This document shows positions 8,801 to 14,241 of a stretch of 17,838 nt of DNA, piece after piece. The position numbers were made by a program, and so were the translations under genes. The notes under the pieces were generated by a model. It had not been told where the DNA came from. It saw nothing but the letters and a program-made list of their open reading frames with translations, and ran no database searches. Every line of letters starts with the position of its first letter. The first letter of the stretch is position 1. The DNA is from a candidate division TM6 bacterium UASB124 (lineage in GTDB: Bacteria; Dependentiae; Babeliae; Babeliales; RVW-14), in the NCBI GenBank assembly GCA_001468855.1, contig LDIV01000003.1, forward strand, positions 173,925 to 191,762. Direction: 5' to 3'.

Positions 8801-11106
8801 GAGTTCTTACCCTTGAATCTGGTAAGTTGGTGACAAATTTTTTCCAACCAACCAATAGAGTGATATTTCAGAATCCGTCAGCCGAATTTGAGTTAGGGTC
8901 GACGGCGGCATTAAAGGTTAAATCAGACTTAACACTAGAAAGTGGTTATATACGAACACATAAAGGTGCGACAGTTGATCTGGCGCCAGGGGTTATATTT
9001 ACTGAAAATGATGTTACAGAATATTCAGAATACCCATATAACTCGTTCAAAGTGAAGGGGCGAGCGAATGGTTTTTTGGGTTTTGAATTGGATGACGGGG
9101 GATACTTCTATTCATTAGAAGGTATGCACTTAGGAGGGATTCAGTGTAATGCAGGTAATACTCGTATTGGTGGTGTTGCGGGAATATCGGACGAATATTT
9201 TGGGCCGATTACTTTGGTTGGGCCTAGATCTAGAGTGGAAATGGGAATGATAGCCGCTCTTAAAACTGATGTTGTTTTAAATGGCGGGACGGTGATTATC
9301 GATAGTGCTACAATCTTTGCTGCTGATAAACAATTGACAGGATCCGGTACGGTTCAGGTATCAGGGAGACAACTAACACTTGGTACGGAGGAAATGTGTG
9401 TAACAAATACAATACATTGGTTGGCTCCTGTACAAGGCAAGCTAGATTTAAGAGCAAAAACAATGCTGACCGGGACATGGATTGTCGATGGAAAATTAGA
9501 AATCAATGGGAATGGAAATATTCTAGATCTTTCAAGAGGTGGTTCGTTGATAATACGACCAAATTCAACGTTGTTACTTGATGATGTTGCAGTTAAAGGG
9601 CTTGGAGAAAATTTTGGAAATATTATTTGGGATGCAGATACTTCATTATTACGATGTTCAAATACTTACGTAGAATTGGATAATAATTTTGTAACAACGA
9701 TGGGTGGTATTTATGTTGCAGGACCATTGGCTATAGGGTTTAAGAATCACAATTGGATTGTAGACAATACGGCATCGATGACGGTTGATGGCGTAACGTT
9801 ATGGAAAGATTCTTTGAGTAGCGATGCATGTGGTAAATTTATTTTTGGATCCGGTGATCAAAGTAAGTACTTAACATTGGTTTCAAGCGGAACGATTAAG
9901 ACGGCAACAAATGATGATGTAATCAATGCAATTGTTGGACAATCAAATCTTAACCTGACAACAATAGATCATGGTCCGGCCAATATTCACTTCACAACAG
10001 ATTCTGCATATACGTTGAGTTACGATCTTAATTTGGCATCGGCACACTATCTTGAATTGGGTGGGCAGGTAACAGTCGATGGTAATGGGCATACAATAAA
10101 TCTTGCTAAGTCCTCCGGAAACCAGATTGTGGTTAATAATAATGCGTCTGTTGTTTTGAATAATATGAAGATTACTAATTTTTCAGAGAGTGCGTTTACT
10201 ATCGGTAGCAATGCGCAGGTGATAATGGGTGATGGGGTTTCGCTTACGCTTGATTCGGCACAATCAATTTCACGTACATGGATCTTTGCTGGTGACACAG
10301 TGTTGAACGGCAATAATAATACGCTTGATCTTACAGCGGGTGGTAATGTTATTGTTGCGCCGCATGGCAATCTTACATTACATGATCTTTATGTTACCGG
10401 TCTTAATGCAAATAATATGTGTTGTCAGGGTGATGTATCTACGCTTCACATTAAAGATGTTGAACTTAATATGTCTGGGGATTACAGTTTTACATCCGGT
10501 GCAATTCAATATGAAAATGATGTTGTTATTTCCGGATCACATATTTTTGCTTTCCAATCAAATGTAACATCTACTATTGCACACGATGCTACAGTGTATT
10601 TTGGTTTTGATACAACGTTTAATTATGCGCCGGTGGTGGCAAGGAAAGATCTTTTGGCATTTGAAGATGTGACGTCTGCTTTGTATATGATGAAAGGTGC
10701 AGCATTGTATACAACGTCAACTGGTATGCAGTTGACTAAGGGTAGGCTTATTGTTGATACGCAGGCGTCTTTTAATGCTGAATATGCAACCGAAGGAAGT
10801 TCGATTGCTGAGATAGGCATAACGCTTGGTAATAATAATGCTGAGGATGATGTGATTATTGATATTTTGCCGGGCTCTGTTCTTGATGTTGATAATGGAT
10901 ATTTGATTTATAAAAATGTTTTGTCGACTTCAATGCAATTACGCAATCCACTTTCAACATTGCAGATGAATGCCAATACCATCCTCAAGCTTTATCAGAA
11001 TCTGGATATAGGGAATGGCCGTTTGCGTTTGAATTCGCAATCTGCGTTGTATAAGGAAACAGGAACATTAATTATCGGCGATGTTGATATTTTTAGTGGC
11101 GTGTAA
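2887..11106 (+). CDS. Giant exported protein: cap, seven-bladed WD40-like propeller, 430-residue tandem repeats of beta-solenoid type
   Basis: The 2739-residue product has an N-terminal signal peptide with hydrophobic core LLLAVSVVCFY and an ISA/A-type cleavage region near residues 22-25. A cap to about residue 115 carries YGSDTT, TTCSFNSIFP and YLRGGKLYL, shared with the next three genes. Seven WD40-like blades fill about residues 120-460. The rest (about 465-2739) is Gly/Asn/Asp/Thr/Ser-rich with short alternating hydrophobic strands, as in a right-handed beta-helix or solenoid. It contains 430-residue units recurring about 4.5 times, then a divergent C-terminal module (about 2460-2739) most like those of the small paralogues. 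Each unit includes TWTFSGN..I.G, a C.DD.C motif, HVTSSGMILT and LNGG.I. No catalytic motif, transmembrane anchor, LPXTG motif or autotransporter barrel is seen, and the C-terminus does not end in the aromatic residue usual for outer-membrane barrels. An adhesin or envelope scaffold is the best inference; function is unknown. The downstream paralogue begins 11 nt after the stop. Confidence 0.88.
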   Translation: MVKPRSCLLLAVSVVCFYTIHISAASYGSDTTVSIVNPFNITGPVNIIRTFACTRNGFGFADVNTTCSFNSIFPVAGPIYLRGGKLYLQSDLILTNTGSLADLGTIKGQNHAVDLPESVKSFAYGTQPNGAVVMSLVSRITAIRTMYSVDWSYDGKYVAYGIASGSGSDLYIYEFTGTSLVLRASVNVASSGFSVRWRPNSYQIAVGAGSTIRTYTFIPPSTLNFADRQSPGGNYYAVSWQGRGLYLAAGGYNTTNTYIRIYSVNTSGVMSLVTTNTNNTTAQFNGTITYDVLKWAPVGNKNDLIAGSSGGSLHLYNFTGAALTHLKNYQQGTNITSLDWAPTSTYMALGFSNGTVKTYQHTASTNTIASKTTYTGSTVATRSLSWNYNAKQLAAGFNYSASTLYPECQILGFSSSTYLLSRIYNIDLGNNVSAIKYDPSGSYIARADDTTRYLSVYKISLSPFVFEDVKLYLTGNITLGSPLTFKGNCILNARSNLITVTGDGAINVAENSTLDIEQTYLNFTTPKTFALEGSTSNVVFRNTWVELGSDVVWGDGRFDSYEDLTVTGPYVFDYESAYTSTIHANSTLTFQKGATLKIGKTRLEAVEPLVFEDNAAQLTFDNATLNVTNSGLKLTKGTINIYNQSVFNIDNLDNTQSCSLTLGDSARGSSYDTALILHGNGTALNVNNGPIVLDSVSPYMNQFLGQSHILIADGCTVGIKRPIDVSRGWFSADETSNLDFAPNAYMLCYNTHFTNLLFNDRYEDYYLTGTLTAMEAINLYENNVLNLNTGILLQVINIIGSGNTITGVGRLQGELNFVDSNSEVTWDLAAPLELYDDVYLNGGRINFTQDSAFIDALTFKTTGTVDLGVYNFYLGPQDTSWNGKIYWVGNGGNLCFQADVGLSGVWTFSGDVVVNGYQKTLFLEDGGTIVLERGAHVTFKDILIEGLSESTAIVCSDDTCRITFDYTDIALAGDYAFKKGSFVIYNDTWMTAIGGVDATYSFSYESVQTSTIDEMASLKIGPRLRFTIGRADSKITDPDRQPLVFIDVSSPLILDSGTLHITSSGMIMTRGALRVQGVSTLEIDNNKYDYALILGSGVHGYDQILEINAGGQLSLTSGTLVYNNALDNRIVFDSPSSILNIKTPGALYPQTSMRLTDGSVSSPDSANFFIGYNPGAYSICSNLHRYDYGHLMDYYMTATLSMKNGLRNIVLDSNDQILINPGILNRNISVLNSENKISGIGNLTGTLSFFDYNSSLTWDLNQKYSGANVELNGGRIVFTQDSGFTGQTSFVGTGTVDLMTHTFDLGTEDVTWNGDLYWIGDGGILNINSNVTLAGTWTFSGNVVINGNNFLIDLAPSGKIVLEHGAQLSLKNISMYNVSNQNPIICSDDNCVITMSVVDILLSGDYLFDKGRLFVYWNSTIGSLGNLDVRHTFSYTSAASSNIDSFCSLRILPQTIFSIGRKYSEQTNSANQPLTFVDATSRLILENSTLHVTSSGMILTNGELVVQGGSTLEVENNKHEYSLILGDGTLEHDQAVSIEAGANLTLKTGKLVYNNAASDRIVFHSSTAGLAVESDRGLVPQTSFKLSNGSVLTPLTTDVFIEDLPNTCIIAENLHRYDYAHLLDYVVSATLALLPNRTLVLDTNDKLLTNPGTISIDISIKNGNNFISGAGTLISNLIFADYNSSVTWDIKDKYTGGNIVLNGGKIVYNQDSGLTDGYSFIGTGTVDLTSKSFELGTKVTTWHGDLYWVGDGATIRLNNDIILDGTWTLSGNITIDGGYTIDLSPSGKIVLERGAQVSIVNTSLYNLSRKNPIVCLDDNCLITMNYMDFMMAGDFEFDKGSLYVYWDSTISCLGDLDKNYTFSYTSAVGSYIDVYSRLQILPGVTFAIGRPDSTVTDPDLQPLTFGDSTSILEMFNGSTLHVTSSGMILTKGVLQINGHSILEIESHKDEYGLIIGDGTAENDFGCMISGDGVLTLESGKLVTNFFQPTNRVIFQNPSAEFELGSTAALKVKSDLTLESGYIRTHKGATVDLAPGVIFTENDVTEYSEYPYNSFKVKGRANGFLGFELDDGGYFYSLEGMHLGGIQCNAGNTRIGGVAGISDEYFGPITLVGPRSRVEMGMIAALKTDVVLNGGTVIIDSATIFAADKQLTGSGTVQVSGRQLTLGTEEMCVTNTIHWLAPVQGKLDLRAKTMLTGTWIVDGKLEINGNGNILDLSRGGSLIIRPNSTLLLDDVAVKGLGENFGNIIWDADTSLLRCSNTYVELDNNFVTTMGGIYVAGPLAIGFKNHNWIVDNTASMTVDGVTLWKDSLSSDACGKFIFGSGDQSKYLTLVSSGTIKTATNDDVINAIVGQSNLNLTTIDHGPANIHFTTDSAYTLSYDLNLASAHYLELGGQVTVDGNGHTINLAKSSGNQIVVNNNASVVLNNMKITNFSESAFTIGSNAQVIMGDGVSLTLDSAQSISRTWIFAGDTVLNGNNNTLDLTAGGNVIVAPHGNLTLHDLYVTGLNANNMCCQGDVSTLHIKDVELNMSGDYSFTSGAIQYENDVVISGSHIFAFQSNVTSTIAHDATVYFGFDTTFNYAPVVARKDLLAFEDVTSALYMMKGAALYTTSTGMQLTKGRLIVDTQASFNAEYATEGSSIAEIGITLGNNNAEDDVIIDILPGSVLDVDNGYLIYKNVLSTSMQLRNPLSTLQMNANTILKLYQNLDIGNGRLRLNSQSALYKETGTLIIGDVDIFSGV
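3250..4275 (+). repeat. Seven WD40-like blades in the giant protein
   Basis: Seven copies of a '[VIL].[WY]....YLA.G' strand pattern begin at 3331, 3469, 3598, 3763, 3898, 4036 and 4189, spaced 43-55 residues apart. Each is followed by a strand such as LYIYEF, IRIYSV or LHLYNF. Seven is the classical number for a closed WD40 propeller. The classical GH and WD dipeptides are mostly missing, so the blades belong to a divergent WD40-like class. Confidence 0.8.
4300..9850 (+). repeat. Tandem array of about 1.29-kb (430-codon) units in the giant gene
   Basis: Three separate anchors show the period. The codons for L[HN][IV]T.SG start at 4759, 6061, 7354 and 8644 (steps 1302, 1293, 1290). The LNGG anchor starts at 5404, 6697, 7987 and 9277 (steps 1293, 1290, 1290). 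The Trp codon of [VT]WT[FL]SG or its TWIVDG equivalent lies at 5602, 6895, 8185 and 9478 (steps 1293, 1290, 1293). The units starting at 6697 and 7987 are clearly most alike, including matching DNA such as AAAATTGTGCTTGAAC. The first half-unit and the last unit have diverged. All steps are multiples of three, so the array is translated throughout. Confidence 0.85.
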
Positions 11107-11117
11107 TGGAGTAGACG

Positions 11118-12164
11118 GTGAAGGTCTCAGATTATATTTTTTTGTTGTCAATTGCATTTTTTACATTGCAACCTACATGCTTTTTATGCTTAATTGTTGG
11201 TTCAAACACAACTCCATCACGTCAATCTATTGTTACATTTCCTCGAGCAGATACTGATAATACTATGCTTGGCTTTGCATATTTTGAAAATGGTTTTAGA
11301 TTACAAAGTCATTTGACAACGTGTACCTATAATGATTTTTTCCCAATCGGTTCAACGGTTGATTTACGTGGCGGTCGATTGTATTTGTTAAAGGATTTGT
11401 TTTTTGATAAATCACTTAATATAACATCCAGCGGTAGTATTTTTGCCAATCAGTATTCAATAGAATTTGATCAGCAGGCTGGAGATCTTGTTATATCTCC
11501 TTCGTTAACATTTGATAATGTTGCTATTTTTTTTAATACGGATGTTCGTTTGCATGCGCCTATGCAATTTCGTGGAGCGTGTAAAATAAACGCCAATGGC
11601 AAATTTTTAACCCTGTGTGGTAATAGCGCTATTGTATTACGGCCGGGTACAAGTTTAGTTTTAGAGGACGTAATGTTATACGGTTTATCGGGTAACAATC
11701 TTCGTTGTATGACCGACAATGGGGCTTTGACTATACATAACAGTATTTTATCAATGTCCGGAGATTATACCTTTTCTCGTGGATCTATTTTGTTTGAGAA
11801 GGATGTTGCTATTACCGGTACAACGCGTTTTATCTATGGAAGTGGCCTTACCAGTACGATAGCTTCTCTTGCAAAGCTATTTTTGGAGCAAGATTTAACA
11901 TTCAGTTACGCGCCACGTCGAGCAAACGGCGATTTGTTGTATTTTACTGATGCTACTGCGACTTTGCATTTTAATGGTTGCTCATTATTTTCTACACGTA
12001 CCGGATTACAATTCACTACTGGAACATTGATATTTGACGATAAGGTTACCGTAAGTAGTCAGGCGCGTAATGCCGCTGAAGCAATAAAATTGGGTTCCAA
12101 TGTAAATATTATTGTAAAAGGTGGCGCTACGTTGGATTTATATGGACTTGTACGTTATGAATAA
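11118..12164 (+). CDS. Exported cap plus beta-solenoid protein, paralogue without propeller
   Basis: The 348-residue product starts at GTG 11118, preceded by GGAG at 11108-11111 with six bases between. A hydrophobic N-terminus (FLLSIAFFTLQPTCFLCL) leads to VGSNTTPSRQ. The cap has DTDNTMLGFAYFENGF, TTCTYNDFFP and DLRGGRLYLL. The chain then passes directly from GSIFANQYSIEF into the solenoid: CKINANGKFLTL, LVLEDVMLYGL, RCMTD, SGDYTFSRGS, FSYAPRRANGDLLYF, STRTGLQ and a final LDLYGLVRYE. The two larger paralogues carry a propeller of about 340 residues at exactly this junction, so this gene shows that cap and solenoid form a continuous unit without it. The putative signal-peptide end (FLC/LIV) does not match the usual small-X-small rule and is not a convincing lipobox. 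It overlaps the next gene by 8 nt. Its function is unknown; it is probably periplasmic or surface-located. Confidence 0.87.
   Translation: MKVSDYIFLLSIAFFTLQPTCFLCLIVGSNTTPSRQSIVTFPRADTDNTMLGFAYFENGFRLQSHLTTCTYNDFFPIGSTVDLRGGRLYLLKDLFFDKSLNITSSGSIFANQYSIEFDQQAGDLVISPSLTFDNVAIFFNTDVRLHAPMQFRGACKINANGKFLTLCGNSAIVLRPGTSLVLEDVMLYGLSGNNLRCMTDNGALTIHNSILSMSGDYTFSRGSILFEKDVAITGTTRFIYGSGLTSTIASLAKLFLEQDLTFSYAPRRANGDLLYFTDATATLHFNGCSLFSTRTGLQFTTGTLIFDDKVTVSSQARNAAEAIKLGSNVNIIVKGGATLDLYGLVRYE
12136..12164 (+). other. Conserved 8-nt gene overlap, stop of one paralogue over the start of the next
   Basis: The sequence ATGAATAA at 12157-12164 contains both the ATG of the next gene and the TAA of the previous one. 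The preceding bases (12136-12159) match the equivalent junction at 14213-14236 in 20 of 24 positions without gaps. The arrangement implies translational coupling, since no strong separate ribosome binding site is visible. Confidence 0.7.
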
Positions 12165-14241
12165 ATATGTATACATAGTATCTATTTTTCTGTTAATTCC
12201 AATGCGTGTGTGGGGCCTCTCGGTTGGATCGAATACGATTGGATCTCGTCAACCATATATCCTGTTTCCTCGAGTTGATACCGACAACAGAATGTTAGGC
12301 TTTGCTGCTTTTGAGAGTGGCTTTGGTCTTGAAAATTCACAGACGACCTGTACGTTTAATGACTTTTTTCCTGTCTCCGGCAATGTTAATTTGGGCGGAG
12401 GTGTTCTTTACTTGCTTCGTGATCTTACATTTGCAAACAAAACTTCGCTGCTTAATATGGGCAAAATTTTTGGTAACGGTTGTGGTATTGTTTTTGAAAA
12501 AAATGCTACTGTTGTAGACATTCCAACGACTAGAGAGGCCGGCGCTCTTGCATTTACACACACGTCTAGCTTTAGTACGGCCCACGTGATTTATGAAATG
12601 CAATATGATTATTCTGATGTATATTTGGCAGCGGCTGGTGCAGCAAGTGCTACCGTACCGGAAATGCGTATAATGTATTTGAATGCCAGCCAAAAACTTA
12701 CGACAACGCAATCTATTAATGATGGAAGAACGTGGTATACAGTTAAATGGCATCCATCAAGTCAATATCTTGCAGCAGGTAAATTAAGTGCCGGTGCATT
12801 ACCAACGTTATATATGTATCAATTTGATGTATCTAATGGGACAATAACTCAAACTGATTCAAAAACTTTTGGCAGTCCGTCGGCATCAGTAAATTCATCT
12901 GCATGGCATCCATCGGGAAACTATTTGTTTATAGCCAAAGAAAATACCGATGCAACGGGAGAACTGCATGTATTTAGTTTTTCCAGTGGCTCATTGACAC
13001 CTGTAACCGCGGCTAGTTTGGTACCATCAAGAGCAATTAACTTAGGAACTTGTGTGTGCTGGGCACACTGGGGTAACTATGTTGCTGTTGGAACTGTCAA
13101 TGCTGTTGGTGTAACAGAACAACTTTATGTATATAATTTCAATGGAACATCATTAACGCTTTCAGCAAGTGCGGGTATAGGGACAACAATATCTACTATT
13201 GATTGGTCACCGACAAGTAGTGTGATAGCTGTTGGGTTGGTTGGGGGTTCTGAGAATCTGCGTTTATTTAAATACAATTCTATGGCTAACACGTTATCGG
13301 AGATCCAAAGTGCTCGTCAGGGAATTTCTAAAACAGTTCAAACGGTGAGTTGGGATAAGACTGGGCAAAATCTTTCTGTGGCTATGGATCCAGCCGGTGC
13401 AGGGCCTGAAATAGCGATGTATTATTATGATCAGGATAAAGAGACGTTTTCTGAAATAATGCGTCAAGAACTTACGAATGGTGGATATGAGGTTGAAATT
13501 TCACCTCGGTCTACACATTTTGCTTATTCCGATAGTACAGGTTTTGTTAATGTTTTTTCTTTACAAGATCCTTCGACCGTATTTCATATTAATAATGCAT
13601 CAATGACTATTAATGCTAATACAAATTTGTACATAGGATTGATGTGTTCCGGTGCGTGCAAAATTAGTGGTGGCGGTAATGCACTTAATTTAAGGGGCAA
13701 TGGGGGTATTACGGTTAGACCGGGATCAAATTTAATTATCGAAGATGTTGAATTAACCGGTTTGAATAGTATGCGTCTGCGTTGTATGACGGACAGTGCG
13801 GCTATCACATTGCGTAATAGTGGATTGACGTTGTCTGATGAATATACATTTTCTCGTGGTTCTATGCTGTTTGACGACGAGGTTGTTATTACCGGTACGA
13901 ACAGTTTTATTTATTCGAGTAATGTTACCAGTACAATAGCAACCCGATCAGTGTTGCTTGTAGATCGTGGAATGACTTTTAGTTATAGTCCTCGACGCGC
14001 AAATCGAAATTTATTGTACTTTGCCGACGATTCATCAATGTTATATCTTCGTGGGTGTTCATTACTTTCAACGCGTACGGGACTGATTTTATCCGGTGGC
14101 AGTATTGTAATTGACGACGTTGTTACGATGAGTAGTGGCGCCTTATATGATGTTGAAGGTTTAACATTAAATTCGACGTTAACAATTAATATTTTGGGTG
14201 GTGCAACATTGAATTTATATGGGCGAATACGTTATGTATAA
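12157..14241 (+). CDS. Exported cap, seven-bladed WD40-like propeller and beta-solenoid protein
   Basis: Starting at ATG 12157 the product has 694 residues: a signal peptide (MNKYVYIVSIFLLIPMRVWG, likely cleaved before LSVGSN), a cap with DTDNRMLGFAAFESGF, TTCTFNDFFP and LGGGVLYLL (to about residue 115), a propeller (about 130-475) and a solenoid (about 480-694). The solenoid has CKISGGGNALNL, ITVRPGSNLIIEDVELTGL, RCMTDSAAITL, EYTFSRGSMLF, FSYSPRRANRNLLYF and LLSTRTGL, ending LNLYGRIRYV. A GTG at 12121 is in frame but would place charged and polar residues ahead of the signal peptide and give a 44-nt overlap. ATG 12157 mirrors the start of the following gene. The propeller sits between two solenoid-like parts, so it may project as a loop-out domain. 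Two similar paralogues flank the gene, so it arose by duplication. Partners and function are not recognisable. Confidence 0.87.
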   Translation: MNKYVYIVSIFLLIPMRVWGLSVGSNTIGSRQPYILFPRVDTDNRMLGFAAFESGFGLENSQTTCTFNDFFPVSGNVNLGGGVLYLLRDLTFANKTSLLNMGKIFGNGCGIVFEKNATVVDIPTTREAGALAFTHTSSFSTAHVIYEMQYDYSDVYLAAAGAASATVPEMRIMYLNASQKLTTTQSINDGRTWYTVKWHPSSQYLAAGKLSAGALPTLYMYQFDVSNGTITQTDSKTFGSPSASVNSSAWHPSGNYLFIAKENTDATGELHVFSFSSGSLTPVTAASLVPSRAINLGTCVCWAHWGNYVAVGTVNAVGVTEQLYVYNFNGTSLTLSASAGIGTTISTIDWSPTSSVIAVGLVGGSENLRLFKYNSMANTLSEIQSARQGISKTVQTVSWDKTGQNLSVAMDPAGAGPEIAMYYYDQDKETFSEIMRQELTNGGYEVEISPRSTHFAYSDSTGFVNVFSLQDPSTVFHINNASMTINANTNLYIGLMCSGACKISGGGNALNLRGNGGITVRPGSNLIIEDVELTGLNSMRLRCMTDSAAITLRNSGLTLSDEYTFSRGSMLFDDEVVITGTNSFIYSSNVTSTIATRSVLLVDRGMTFSYSPRRANRNLLYFADDSSMLYLRGCSLLSTRTGLILSGGSIVIDDVVTMSSGALYDVEGLTLNSTLTINILGGATLNLYGRIRYV
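12560..13570 (+). repeat. Seven WD40-like blades in the 694-residue paralogue
   Basis: Blade core strands start at 12598 (MQYDYSDVYLAAAG), 12742 (VKWHPSSQYLAAG), 12898 (SAWHPSGNYLFIA), 13057 (CWAHWGNYVAVG), 13198 (IDWSPTSSVIAVG), 13345 (VSWDKTGQNLSVA) and 13492 (VEISPRSTHFAYS). The seventh and first are the most degenerate, as often seen where a propeller closes. Confidence 0.8.
14213..14241 (+). other. Second conserved 8-nt gene overlap
   Basis: ATGTATAA at 14234-14241 joins the ATG of the 685-residue paralogue to the TAA of the 694-residue one, in the same phase and with the same upstream ATTTATATGG...TACGTT context as the junction at 12136-12164. The upstream bases encode the conserved C-terminal LYG.[VI]RY. 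Confidence 0.7.

Noticed and set aside
10270..11106. Autotransporter beta-barrel at the C-terminus of the giant protein
   Set aside because: The C-terminal sequence continues the Asn/Gly-rich solenoid pattern, shows no amphipathic barrel strands and ends in FSGV rather than the usual terminal aromatic residue.
12100..12170. Frameshift splitting one large gene into two (348- and 694-residue products)
   Set aside because: Each product has its own export signal and cap, and the first ends in the conserved LYG..RY terminus. The same overlap occurs at the next junction, so these are separate intact genes.
12337..12753. Minus-strand 138-codon open frame
   Set aside because: It overlaps a well-supported plus-strand coding region with clear paralogues, and its translation shows no recognisable domain.
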